Shown piece by piece: positions 8,373 through 16,601 of a stretch of 64,000 nucleotides of DNA (positions are counted from its first letter, which is position 1; each line of letters begins with the position of its first letter). Below the pieces are notes generated by a model. That model worked only from the letters and a program-made list of their open reading frames with translations. It searched no databases and was not told the DNA's origin. This DNA comes from JAHJQZ01 sp963676075 (lineage in GTDB: Bacteria; Pseudomonadota; Alphaproteobacteria; Rhizobiales; Devosiaceae), in NCBI GenBank assembly GCA_963676075.2, contig CAXXNZ010000004.1, positions 186,001 to 250,000 of the forward strand. Reading direction: 5' to 3'. The position numbers and the translations under genes are program-made.

Positions 8373-9157
8373 ACCAGCGCCCCGAAGCCGCGCCAGACGA
8401 TCCATGCGCCGATGATGAGCACCACCGCCGAGAAGATATACTTCAACGCATTGCGCGATTTGCCGAGCCATTTGCTGACAAGCGCACCGAGCAGGCCACC
8501 AGCCGCGCCGCCGGCGATGAACAAAGCCGCCAGTTTCCAGTCGACAAGACCCGAGATGGCATAATTGGTCGCCGTCGTCGCGCCGAAGGCGAAGACCGAA
8601 ACAAGCGATGTGGCCGTGGCAAATGCCAGCGGCATGCCGGTCGCCAGCATCAGGCCCGGCACGATGAGAAAACCGCCACCGATGCCGAAGAAGCCCGAGA
8701 GCACACCGACACCGAACCCGGCCGGGATCAGGCGCGGCAGCAGGTGACCGGCGGTCGAGCCGCTGAGGCGCACCTCGGCATTGCCGTGGCCGCCGCGTCC
8801 CAGCAGCATGGTGCCGCCGACGACGAGCATCAAAAGGCCAAAAAGCACCAGTAGCTTGTCGCCATCCAGGGTTTTGGCGACGCTCGATCCGGCCCAGGCC
8901 CCGATCATGCCGGAAACGGCGAACACAGTCGCGCACTGCCATTTCACGCGTCCGGCACGCGCGTGCGGAATAAGGTTGATCAAGGCAGTCAGCGCCACGG
9001 CCAGCGCCGAGGTGCCGAGCGCCACCTGCGCCGGCGCCACGCCGACGACATAGACCAGAAGCGGCACGGCAAGGATCGAGCCGCCGCCGCCGATGAGGGC
9101 GAGAACGAGCCCGACGAGTGCGCCGCTCAGCGGCGCAAGAAGATCAACAATGGTCAT
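8369..9157 (-). CDS. TauE/SafE (TSUP) family sulfite/sulfur-anion exporter
   Basis: A 262-residue inner-membrane protein with about eight transmembrane segments. It shows the two TSUP repeats: GALVGLVLALIGGGGSILAVPLL near the N-terminus, and GVLSGFFGIGGGFLIVPGL in the middle. These glycine-rich motifs define the family. In this context, behind a BigR-like repressor and facing a persulfide dioxygenase and a rhodanese, I infer export of sulfite or thiosulfate formed during sulfide detoxification. Its start overlaps the repressor gene by 14 bases, so the two are translationally coupled. Confidence 0.88.
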   Translation of the reverse strand: MTIVDLLAPLSGALVGLVLALIGGGGSILAVPLLVYVVGVAPAQVALGTSALAVALTALINLIPHARAGRVKWQCATVFAVSGMIGAWAGSSVAKTLDGDKLLVLFGLLMLVVGGTMLLGRGGHGNAEVRLSGSTAGHLLPRLIPAGFGVGVLSGFFGIGGGFLIVPGLMLATGMPLAFATATSLVSVFAFGATTATNYAISGLVDWKLAALFIAGGAAGGLLGALVSKWLGKSRNALKYIFSAVVLIIGAWIVWRGFGALV

Positions 9158-9470
9158 TTTTCTCGTGGCTACAATAGATGGTGTGCAAGGACCCGAGCAG
9201 GTCCTCGATACGCGGATCGGCGAGCCGGTACCAGATGGTCTGACTGTCGCGGCGCGTGGCGACCAGCCCTTCCGCCCGCATCTTGGCTAGATGCTGGCTG
9301 AGGGCCGACTGGCTGAGATCGACCGAACCGGCAAGCGTGCCGACGTTCATTTCTCCGGCCTGCATCAGCCGGCACAGGATGACAAGGCGTTTGCCATTGC
9401 CCAGAGCCTTGAGGGTCTTGCCCATTGTGTCGGCCTGACCCTCGAGATCCGCGATGTCTTGACTCAGCAT
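9144..9470 (-). CDS. bigR: ArsR-family sulfide/persulfide-responsive repressor, BigR/SqrR-like
   Basis: A 108-residue winged-helix ArsR-family protein. The recognition helix is SQSALSQHLAKMR (residues about 53-65). Cysteines at positions 33 (VILCRL) and 100 (TIYC) are placed like the redox pair in BigR/SqrR that forms a polysulfide bridge, and there is no CVC metal-binding box as in ArsR/SmtB. It probably represses its own operon with the TSUP exporter and the divergent blh-like gene. The shared 108-base intergenic region is AT-rich and contains a candidate operator. Confidence 0.82.
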   Translation of the reverse strand: MLSQDIADLEGQADTMGKTLKALGNGKRLVILCRLMQAGEMNVGTLAGSVDLSQSALSQHLAKMRAEGLVATRRDSQTIWYRLADPRIEDLLGSLHTIYCSHEKNDHC

Positions 9471-9494
9471 TTTAGCGCTCCACTAAAAAAGCAC

Positions 9495-9528
9495 TTGCTT
9501 TATAAGCACAGTTGAATATATAGGTCAA
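9495..9528 (+). promoter_or_regulatory. Promoter with candidate BigR-type operator
   Basis: A sigma-70-like pair is visible: TTGCTT (9495-9500), a 16-base spacer and TATATA (9517-9522). An interrupted inverted repeat, TTGA-N9-TCAA (9512-9528), overlaps the -10 region where a repressor would block transcription of the hydrolase gene. The operator assignment rests on position and AT-rich symmetry only. Confidence 0.45.
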
Positions 9529-9578
9529 CCAACGAAGCGCGAAACGCCGCGCACAACACCAGTTCCGGAGACGACATC

Positions 9579-10469
9579 ATGACCAAGCCCGTGATCGAAG
9601 CCTTCTTCGACAATCCGACTTACACGATTTCCTATCTTGTCGCCGACCCCGAAACGGGTGAGGCCGCCGTCATCGACCCCGTGCTCGACTATGATCACAA
9701 GGGCGGCACGGTCGATACCCGCTCGTGCGAAGCCATTCTCGCCCGCGCCGAGGAGAAGGGTTACAAGATCGTCTGGGCCCTCGAGACCCACGCCCATGCC
9801 GACCACCTCAGCGGCGCGCCGTTCTTCAAGGCCAAGACCGGTGCCAAAATCGGCATCGGCGAGAACATCACCAAGGTGCAGACCATCTTCCGCCCGGTGT
9901 TCAACGCCAATGACCTGAAGACCGACGGTTCCGATTTCGATCACCTGTTCACCGATGGCGAGACCTTCAACATCGGCAACCTGACCGGCGAAATCATGCA
10001 CACCCCGGGCCACACGCCGGCCGACATCTCCTACAAGATCGACGACGCCGTTTTCGTTGGCGATACGCTGTTCATGCCCGATTACGGCACGGCCCGCGCC
10101 GACTTCCCCGGCGGTGACGCTCATCAGCTCTACAACTCGATCCAGAAGCTTCTGACGTTGCCCGACGAGACGCGTCTGTTCATGTGCCACGACTACAAGG
10201 CGCCCGGCCGTGACGAATACGCCTGGGAGACCACCGTCGCCGGCGAGAAGCAGAACGTTCATCTGAAGGACGGCGTCACCGAGGACGAATTCGTCAACAT
10301 GCGCCAGACGCGCGATGCAACGCTTGCGGCTCCGACGCTGCTGTTGCCCTCGATCCAGGTCAACATCCGCGCCGGTCGCTTCCCCAAGGCCGAGAACAAC
10401 GGCGTCCATTATCTCGTCGTGCCGGTCAAGGCCAAGGATGGCAAGGACGCCATCGTCTCCGCCGCCTGA
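9579..10469 (+). CDS. blh: MBL-fold persulfide-dioxygenase-like hydrolase (Blh type)
   Basis: A 296-residue soluble metallo-beta-lactamase-fold protein of the Blh/ETHE1-like group, which oxidises glutathione persulfide to sulfite. The metal-binding motif is HAHADH (ETHAHADHLSG, residues about 64-74); further ligands fall in HTPGHTPAD, GDTLFMPDYG and MCHDYKAPG. GGAG precedes the ATG. It is divergent from the BigR-like repressor and 58 bases upstream of a single-domain rhodanese. Together with the exporter this makes a complete persulfide-to-sulfite-to-export route. Direct regulation by the repressor is an inference. Confidence 0.88.
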   Translation: MTKPVIEAFFDNPTYTISYLVADPETGEAAVIDPVLDYDHKGGTVDTRSCEAILARAEEKGYKIVWALETHAHADHLSGAPFFKAKTGAKIGIGENITKVQTIFRPVFNANDLKTDGSDFDHLFTDGETFNIGNLTGEIMHTPGHTPADISYKIDDAVFVGDTLFMPDYGTARADFPGGDAHQLYNSIQKLLTLPDETRLFMCHDYKAPGRDEYAWETTVAGEKQNVHLKDGVTEDEFVNMRQTRDATLAAPTLLLPSIQVNIRAGRFPKAENNGVHYLVVPVKAKDGKDAIVSAA

Positions 10470-10527
10470 CACAACCAATCGAATTTAAACGCAGCAAACC
10501 CTGAAAACTCCCGCACAGGAAAAACAT

Positions 10528-10911
10528 ATGAGCTTCCTCCAGTCCCTCATGGGCGGTCCCTCCACCGGAACCAAGGTCCAGACCATCACTGGCAATTCCG
10601 CCGTTCAGTTCTTCGGTGACAAGGACACTGTCTTTGTCGACGTGCGTTCGCTCGGCGAGATGCAGATGTCCGGCACCATCAAGGGCGCCGTCCGCGCACC
10701 GCTCCCCGAATTCATGAACCACGCCAAGCCCGATGGTTCGGGCAAGCTGCCGGCCGCCGATGCTGGCAAGCGCATTATCGTCGTTTGCGCCTCGGGCGCC
10801 CGCTCGGGCGCCGCCTGCCAGCAGCTGGTTCAACTCGGCTATACCGACGTCGCTAATCTCCGGGGCGGCATCGGCGCCTGGGCACAGGCCGGGGGGGCCA
10901 TGGAGCGCTAG
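10528..10911 (+). CDS. Single-domain rhodanese (sulfurtransferase)
   Basis: A 127-residue rhodanese-domain protein. The active-site loop is CASGARSG, with the catalytic Cys around residue 91 forming the persulfide intermediate; DVRSLGEM near the N-terminus is the conserved DVR motif. There is no signal peptide, so it is cytoplasmic. It probably passes sulfane sulfur to or from thiols in the same pathway as the upstream hydrolase, with which it shares an operon and a strong terminator at 10937-10972. Confidence 0.88.
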   Translation: MSFLQSLMGGPSTGTKVQTITGNSAVQFFGDKDTVFVDVRSLGEMQMSGTIKGAVRAPLPEFMNHAKPDGSGKLPAADAGKRIIVVCASGARSGAACQQLVQLGYTDVANLRGGIGAWAQAGGAMER

Positions 10912-10936
10912 TCTTTTTCAGCTCCAGCTCAGGTTG

Positions 10937-10972
10937 GGCCCGCGCCATCGGGGTGGCGCGGGCCTTTCTTTT
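10937..10972 (+). terminator. Rho-independent terminator after the rhodanese gene
   Basis: An 11-bp perfect stem GGCCCGCGCCA / TGGCGCGGGCC with a short loop is followed by TTTCTTTT. It ends the blh-rhodanese operon. Confidence 0.9.
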
Positions 10973-10992
10973 GCACCTGCGATCAGCAGTCG

Positions 10993-11844
10993 CTATTGGC
11001 CAAGCCCCAGTTTTCTCAGAATGCCAAGGTCGATGGCAAAATCGTCCTTGTCGAAGCCATCGACGTCGACATGGCGGTAGACCGCCTGAGTGATGCCGAA
11101 CAGGCCGTAGGACAACAGGCCCAATGCCGCCGCGAGATAAATGAAAAAACCGAAGGGCAACTGCCGGAGCCAGTCCAGGGCATCGGCAAGCGAGCCTGCC
11201 TGGGACGGGTCGACCGTCACGCCGGCGTAGATCATGAATCCTCCGGCGATGGTGAACAGCACTCCCCGTCCGCAAATGCCCCAGGACGCGATCACCTTGA
11301 GCACGGGAACGGGCAGGTCAGGCAGATCGATGCGCTTGAGATAGGCAAGGCTGGCGCCGCGCCAGACCTGGCCGAGGCCGACGCCGGCAAGGACAAGACC
11401 GGCAATGCCGACCAGTACCGCACCGAAGGGCTGCCTCAGGATCATGGCGACCAGGCTTTCGGCTCCCGACCCACCGTCAGAAGATTGTGCCCATCCGACA
11501 GCAAGCTGAAAGGCGAAGCCGGCGAGCCCGAGATATGCCAGCCCCGAACCAAGCTGGCCGAGCCGTATGGCCCAGTCCTTCGGGGTCCCATTGCGCTCGT
11601 CCGCGTTGAACACGGACTGCGAGACGCGCCAGAACGAGAACAGCACCAGCCCGACGCTGATGGCGAACAGCAGCACCGTGCCGAACGGCAGGTCACGCAA
11701 AAAGCTCAAGGCGCCGGACTTCGACTGTTCCTCACCGATGCCGGACAGGCCCGAAGACACGGTAATCAGACCGAGCACGACATAGACGAAGCCGCGCGCG
11801 GCAAGGCCGGTGCGGGCGAGCAGATCGAGCGGCCCCTCCGTCAT
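10993..11844 (-). CDS. DUF1206 family membrane protein
   Basis: A 283-residue membrane protein with six transmembrane segments arranged as three two-helix repeats. Each repeat opens with an Arg/Gly-rich hydrophobic start (TGLAARGFVYVVLGL; QLGSGLAYLGLAGFA; SWGICGRGVLFTIAGGF), which is the DUF1206 pattern. Its biological role is unknown. Its start codon overlaps the stop of the PAP2 phosphatase gene by four bases (ATGA), so the two proteins are translationally coupled and may act together at the membrane. Confidence 0.82.
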   Translation of the reverse strand: MTEGPLDLLARTGLAARGFVYVVLGLITVSSGLSGIGEEQSKSGALSFLRDLPFGTVLLFAISVGLVLFSFWRVSQSVFNADERNGTPKDWAIRLGQLGSGLAYLGLAGFAFQLAVGWAQSSDGGSGAESLVAMILRQPFGAVLVGIAGLVLAGVGLGQVWRGASLAYLKRIDLPDLPVPVLKVIASWGICGRGVLFTIAGGFMIYAGVTVDPSQAGSLADALDWLRQLPFGFFIYLAAALGLLSYGLFGITQAVYRHVDVDGFDKDDFAIDLGILRKLGLGQ

Positions 11845-12794
11845 GTCGAACCTTGCGATTCGTGCGAATTGTTCGATTCGCTCCGGATGCTCCTGCCCAC
11901 GCGCCCGTCGTTGGGAGCACGGGGTGCGCGTTTCTTCATCAGTTCCGCCGTCGCGACCGCCACGGCGACCCAGAAGCCGCCGACCAGAACTCCGGCTGCG
12001 ACGTCGCTGGCATAATGCACGCCGAGAACAATGCGCGACAACGCGATCAGTCCGGCGACGACGGCCAGCCAGTAGACTGTGATCACCTTGCGGTCGCCCG
12101 GCTTCATGTCGCGCACAAGGATGTAGGCCAGCAAAAGATAGGTCGACACCGCGCTTGCCGAATGCCCGCTCGGAAAGGACGGATTGCCGGGCACGTTCGC
12201 GGTGAAATCGGGACGGGAGCGATCAATCGCGTACTTGCCGAGCCAGGTTGTCACCTGTGCCCCAAGCACACACAGCCAGAACGGCAGGATGAAGCGTTGC
12301 GGACCATGCGCCCACAGCATTGCCGTCACCACCAAGGCGACGGCGATTATCGTCGTGGTGTCGCCGAAATGGGTGATCCAGTCCGAAACCGCCAGCACGG
12401 CGTCCGAACGGAATGGTTTGATGAGCGCAAACAGCTGTGTGTCCAGCGACAAAAGCTCGTTGCCTTCGAACAGTTCCTCGACAAGACCGCCCGCCAGCAT
12501 GACGATATAGACAAGCGCCACGCCGATCAGTGTCAACGGAAGCCCCGTGAAGCTATTGGCGCGGAATCGCTCGGCGAGGAACACCGCCAGCTTTGGCTGC
12601 CTCTGTCGTAACCATGCAACCGGTCGACGGCGGGCGACCCAGCCGCTCAGACCGTCATAAACGCCCTCTCCATAGCGCAGGCCAGACCGCCCCGCGCGCC
12701 AGGACCGACGCACGACCTCTTGAAGAAAAACCAGCGCCGCCAGGAGGACGGCGGCGTTAAGAGCAACGACAAACGGCTGCGGCAGTTCGGGCAT
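11841..12794 (-). CDS. PAP2-family membrane phosphatase
   Basis: A 317-residue integral membrane protein with the type-2 phosphatidic acid phosphatase triad: KYAIDRSRPD, PSGHSASAVS and SRIVLGVHYASD, the KX6RP / PSGH / SRX5HX3D motifs with catalytic His in the second and third. An N-terminal hydrophobic helix plus a basic linker precede the domain. Candidate substrates are undecaprenyl pyrophosphate or phosphatidate. The ATG at 12794 (MPELPQPF) is chosen; an extension to 12914 would be a basic, non-membrane leader. It is first gene of a two-gene unit with DUF1206. Confidence 0.87.
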   Translation of the reverse strand: MPELPQPFVVALNAAVLLAALVFLQEVVRRSWRAGRSGLRYGEGVYDGLSGWVARRRPVAWLRQRQPKLAVFLAERFRANSFTGLPLTLIGVALVYIVMLAGGLVEELFEGNELLSLDTQLFALIKPFRSDAVLAVSDWITHFGDTTTIIAVALVVTAMLWAHGPQRFILPFWLCVLGAQVTTWLGKYAIDRSRPDFTANVPGNPSFPSGHSASAVSTYLLLAYILVRDMKPGDRKVITVYWLAVVAGLIALSRIVLGVHYASDVAAGVLVGGFWVAVAVATAELMKKRAPRAPNDGRVGRSIRSESNNSHESQGST

Positions 12795-13100
12795 GACCGG
12801 CGGGATCCTTTGCTTGGTAACAGGATAGGAACACCCAAACCCCCGTTCCGGTTGCATCCTGGCGCGGCCGCGGCCCATTCTTGACCAAATTGGGAAAACT
12901 GCGCCCGATGACACGATCCTGGGCCAGCCTCCCTCTAAATCGCTTTCTAGAGTCAGGCCCCATTAATCTCAACGATGCCGAATGACCGGTTCGAGCCCAT
13001 TCTAACGGATGCTGCGCGACGCATGAATGTCGGCTTCGGCAAAACGATGCCTTTCGGGCGATATACCCTATACTAACGTTAGAAGCGGAAAGGGGCGGTA
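12795..13100. other. Intergenic gap at the edge of the accessory segment
   Basis: No convincing gene is present in these 306 bases. A CTAGAGT lies near 12946, and a palindrome ACTAACGTTAG (13073-13083) sits about 20 bases before the LysE-type gene, a plausible operator. From here to about 17.5 kb the sequence looks less GC-biased than the flanks by eye. Confidence 0.4.
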
Positions 13101-13712
13101 ATGACGCTAGAACAGCTACTGATCTTCCTTCCGGCGGCGCTGCTTCTAGGTGCTTCACCGGGAGCCAATAACCTTCTGGCCTTCATTTCTGCAACCAAAG
13201 CCGGTTGGTTGCGGACCGCTAAGGGTATTTTCGGTCGTCTGGCCGCGTGGGCTGTCCTTGTTGTGTTGGTCTCTCTGGGCCTCGATGTCTTGCTCCGCAC
13301 TTCCGAACTGGCGTTTGTCGCGCTGAAGTGGGTCGGCGTTGCGTATCTTTTTTACCTCGCGTGGCAATTCTGGACTGCGGATGTCTCGACCGAGATCGAA
13401 GCTCCCGAGGTTTCGATGCTGATGCGTCGGGAATTTCTCACGCTGATGGGTAATCCCAAGGCCTATCTCCTACTCACCGCTTTCATTCCGCAATTTGTGA
13501 ATGATGGCGCTGCGTTAATGCCACAGCTCTTTGTACTCGGCGCCCTCTATTTGCTGGTTGAAGGCGTGGCCGCGCTTTTGTGGGTGTCGGCAGGAACTCT
13601 GGTCGGAGCGCGTGCCCTTGCCCCTCTACGGCGAAGGATCATCAACCGCGCCTCGGCTGGTCTGATGGGGACCGCCGCGCTTCTTCTTGCGCGAACGGAA
13701 AAGGCCGCTTAG
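13101..13712 (+). CDS. LysE/RhtB-family amino-acid exporter
   Basis: A 203-residue inner-membrane protein with about five to six transmembrane segments. The N-terminal motif LLLGASPGANNLLAF matches the conserved PGPN-type motif of the LysE/RhtB superfamily, and the middle segment GNPKAYLLLTAFIPQF (residues 117-132) is equally typical. It should export an amino acid or analogue; the substrate cannot be read from sequence. A GGAAAGGGG lies before the ATG. It is monocistronic, and the palindrome ACTAACGTTAG upstream suggests regulation by a factor encoded elsewhere. Confidence 0.85.
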   Translation: MTLEQLLIFLPAALLLGASPGANNLLAFISATKAGWLRTAKGIFGRLAAWAVLVVLVSLGLDVLLRTSELAFVALKWVGVAYLFYLAWQFWTADVSTEIEAPEVSMLMRREFLTLMGNPKAYLLLTAFIPQFVNDGAALMPQLFVLGALYLLVEGVAALLWVSAGTLVGARALAPLRRRIINRASAGLMGTAALLLARTEKAA

Positions 13713-13849
13713 CGCCCAAAAGCGGACGTTCGGCGGGCGACGAGTTCGAAGAGCCTCGCCTTTCCGCATGAGATCTAGAAGGACATGCGCTGATTCTAGA
13801 CGCTGCGGCCCGACTGAAATCTGTTCGGCATCGTCGCCTGAGCAGAGGG

Positions 13850-14695
13850 TTAAGCCGATCTCTTGAACGGATCAGGATGAGTCCGCTCCAGTTCTTCAAC
13901 GAGAGGCTCAAGGCACAAAATCTCAGCCTTTGCCCCGAGCTTGCCAAGCGCCCATACTGCGATACCAACGAGCGGAAGCTTGTCGTTCGCTCGTGTGAGC
14001 GCTTCCACTATCAGTGAAGCATGCTCCACAAGTCCGAGTCTGCCCACGGCCCAAAAGAAGGCGTGCGGGCGTTCGGCACAGAGTTCCTCCGCAATTCCGG
14101 GCTGTGCTTTCATCGCCGCCTCGGCCACACGTGCCTGCCAATAACCGCCGTCGATTCCGTCGAAAGCCTCGAACAGTTTTCGGCGATCAATCGTGCCCGA
14201 CAGCGGTTCACGCAAAATCAGTTTCAGGAATTCCACATCGCGCGTCGCGTCGTAGCGCTCAAGCAGGTATTCAGTGATCGCCTTGCTCAATGGTGCGGCC
14301 CGAAAGACCTTAATCGCCAATTCGCGCCTCCTCTTCGTGCGGTGACGGCCCCACTCCATTGCCAGGGGTATGGATATCTCTGGACTGAGTGCGCGCATGA
14401 GCCTGCCCGTAGAGCGGTCAAGTCTCTCCCGTTCCGAGTAGTGCCGCTGCTCGGCCTCAGCAGATATCCGATGAAGCGCATCAACGATGATCGCTTCGTG
14501 TTCTTGGTCCCCGACGCGTTCGAGAAGCGCATAGACAACTCGACTCAGCTCATGAGGATCCTGGGTTGACCCAAGCCGCTCACAAAGCTCTTCGGTAGGG
14601 TCCACACGCTGCTTCGCCATCATAATGGCGCGGCGCGCCTCGGAGATCACCTCCCAAGCCAAATACTGCTGCCTCAACTCCGCATCATCGATCAT
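13850..14695 (-). CDS. HEAT-like helical repeat protein of unknown function
   Basis: A 281-residue soluble, helix-rich, charged protein. I do not recognise a named family. The C-terminal third has two similar units, WAVGRLGLVEHASLIVEAL and WALGKLGAKAEILCLEPL (about residues 214-260), which look like HEAT or PBS-lyase repeats; the N-terminal half has long amphipathic helices. The start at 14695 (MIDDAEL) follows GGGAGA; ATGs at 14710 and 14722 are alternatives. It is divergent from the KAP-type NTPase gene, 181 bases away, inside a segment flanked by core genes and an IS remnant. HEAT proteins often serve as scaffolds for NTPases, so a functional pairing is plausible but unproven. Confidence 0.6.
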   Translation of the reverse strand: MIDDAELRQQYLAWEVISEARRAIMMAKQRVDPTEELCERLGSTQDPHELSRVVYALLERVGDQEHEAIIVDALHRISAEAEQRHYSERERLDRSTGRLMRALSPEISIPLAMEWGRHRTKRRRELAIKVFRAAPLSKAITEYLLERYDATRDVEFLKLILREPLSGTIDRRKLFEAFDGIDGGYWQARVAEAAMKAQPGIAEELCAERPHAFFWAVGRLGLVEHASLIVEALTRANDKLPLVGIAVWALGKLGAKAEILCLEPLVEELERTHPDPFKRSA

Positions 14696-14876
14696 CACCG
14701 GGTCTCCCATGCGTGGCAACAAAGGTGCATCGACTGCGTGCGAAGAACTCGGATAGAATCAGAGCGCGCGCCACACACTCATCACGAGATATGCGCAATG
14801 ATACCGCCCATCTTGGCAGCGGGCTACTCATGTCTCTCGCTGCTCGTGTGGCTAGTTCCACGAAGAAGGAGGAAAT

Positions 14877-16601
14877 ATGTCTCTGGAACTCGTCAAAAAG
14901 GAAATTGCTGACTTCGTCGCAGGGGAGGATCAGGCAGTCCTCTGTTTGCGTGGTCCTTGGGGTGTTGGCAAAACCTATAGTTGGGATGCCATCGTGCGTG
15001 ACAAGGCCGACACCAACAGTGTTGGCCTAAATGCGTACGCCTACGTGTCCCTGTTTGGCGTTAACTCCCTCGATGCACTGAAGGCGGCCATATTTGAGAA
15101 CACGGTCAGCACCAAACAGCGAAACCTTGTCGCAGACGAGGCAACCGTGGCCGACTTAATGGGCGAGTTGACGAAGAAAGGAAGGCCCTGGGCTCGTTTC
15201 GTTGAAAACGCCCCGATCATAAAATCGTGGGTGCCTCCTGGCTTAACCGCCGCTCTCACATTCCTGTCTGTTCGCAACACTCTCGTATGCTTTGACGATC
15301 TAGAGCGTCGGGGAAGGGGCTTGGACCTTACCGACGTTCTTGGGTTGGCGTCCATGCTTCGAGACCGCCGTGGTTGTCGAGTCTCCATGCTTCTAAACGA
15401 GGAGAAGCTTGAAAAAACTGACCAGCAGTCCTTCCATCGCTACTTGGAAAAGGTCTCTGATGTGTCGCTGCGCTTCGACCCGACAAGCGAGGAAGCAGTG
15501 GCCATAGCATGTAGTGGCAGTTCACCGGTTTCCGAACGTTCCGCCGAACTCTGCCGTGCCCTTGGTGTTCGCAACATCCGGGTCATGAAGAAAATCGACA
15601 GAACACTCGCCAGTCTCAAGACATTGACCAAGGGTCGAGATGCCAGAGTTCTCAGCGCTTTGGAGCGGTCTAGTGCCCTCTTTGCATGGAGCCATAACGA
15701 ACCGGACGAGGCTCCATCACTCGGATTCCTCAGAACCTACAACACAAATGCGCCGCCGGAAGGAGACCATGAAGCAAAGGTCGCAGCTTGGAACGCTTTG
15801 CTATCGGCCTACGGATACTCACACACGGACGATCTAGACCTGATCCTCATGCGGGGGGTTGAGAATGGTTACTTCGACACATCACTGCTCGGGGATGCAA
15901 TTGCTAAACTGGAGGAAAACCTAGTTGCGGCCGATTTCGACGAGTCATTCGAAGAGGCTTGGAACCTTTATCATGACTCTTTCGACGACAATGGCGAAGA
16001 AGTTCTGAACGCGATCGAAACCGCGTTTCGGGCGGCGGCTGGCCGTATCACCCCAACCAACCTTAATGGAACAGTCAGCCTGTTCAGGCAATTGGGGCAG
16101 GACCAAAGAGCAAGCGACCTGATTAAGCTCTACATGGAGGCAAGGAAGGACGAGCCGCGACAGTTCTTCAATCTCGATGAATATCCTTTCCGTGAAAACA
16201 TCACAGAGCAGGCGGTTATCGACGCATTTGCGGCAAAAGCAGCGTCAGTACCAGAAAAACGCAATTTTCCCGAATTGCTAGCAAAGCTACGCCACGGCTG
16301 GAACCCCGAAGATATCGATTCTCTTTCGGCGCTGCCTGTGGATGAATATGAGAAAATATTCAAAGCCGCCAAGGGCCAGCAGCTCCGACAGATACTCGCA
16401 GGAGCCTTGAGTTTCGATAGCGTGACAAACGCTACACCGGAGATGAAAGAAATTCCAAAACGCGCTCGGCTTGCTTTGCAGCGCATCGGTGCTGAGTCGC
16501 CCATCAACGCTCGCCGGGTGGCGCAGCGAGGGATCGTCTTGAATGAGAACAAGACTGCAGCGGCGGAGTCAGAGGCCGGTGCGCCTGAAGCTTCTCAATG
16601 A
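14877..16601 (+). CDS. KAP-type P-loop NTPase, possible defence protein
   Basis: A 574-residue soluble protein. Residues 26-33 form a Walker A motif (GPWGVGKT) and residues 139-144 a Walker B-like FDDLER preceded by a hydrophobic strand (NTLVC), the combination seen in KAP/STAND-like P-loop NTPases. A helical C-terminal half (residues about 290-560) has no recognisable domain and no membrane insertion, unlike many KAP proteins. An AAGGAGG stands just before the ATG. KAP NTPases are known in phage exclusion (PifA of plasmid F) and in Qat and Tmn systems; a defence role here is inference. The last few codons overlap sequence resembling the IS5 remnant, so the natural C-terminus may have been altered. 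Confidence 0.75.
   Translation: MSLELVKKEIADFVAGEDQAVLCLRGPWGVGKTYSWDAIVRDKADTNSVGLNAYAYVSLFGVNSLDALKAAIFENTVSTKQRNLVADEATVADLMGELTKKGRPWARFVENAPIIKSWVPPGLTAALTFLSVRNTLVCFDDLERRGRGLDLTDVLGLASMLRDRRGCRVSMLLNEEKLEKTDQQSFHRYLEKVSDVSLRFDPTSEEAVAIACSGSSPVSERSAELCRALGVRNIRVMKKIDRTLASLKTLTKGRDARVLSALERSSALFAWSHNEPDEAPSLGFLRTYNTNAPPEGDHEAKVAAWNALLSAYGYSHTDDLDLILMRGVENGYFDTSLLGDAIAKLEENLVAADFDESFEEAWNLYHDSFDDNGEEVLNAIETAFRAAAGRITPTNLNGTVSLFRQLGQDQRASDLIKLYMEARKDEPRQFFNLDEYPFRENITEQAVIDAFAAKAASVPEKRNFPELLAKLRHGWNPEDIDSLSALPVDEYEKIFKAAKGQQLRQILAGALSFDSVTNATPEMKEIPKRARLALQRIGAESPINARRVAQRGIVLNENKTAAAESEAGAPEASQ

Noticed and set aside
12985..13010. GGTTCGAGCCC resembling a tRNA T-arm at the edge of the accessory island
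   Set aside because: The bases around the loop do not form a five-base T-stem, and no acceptor or anticodon arm can be drawn, so it is not a tRNA or an obvious attachment site.
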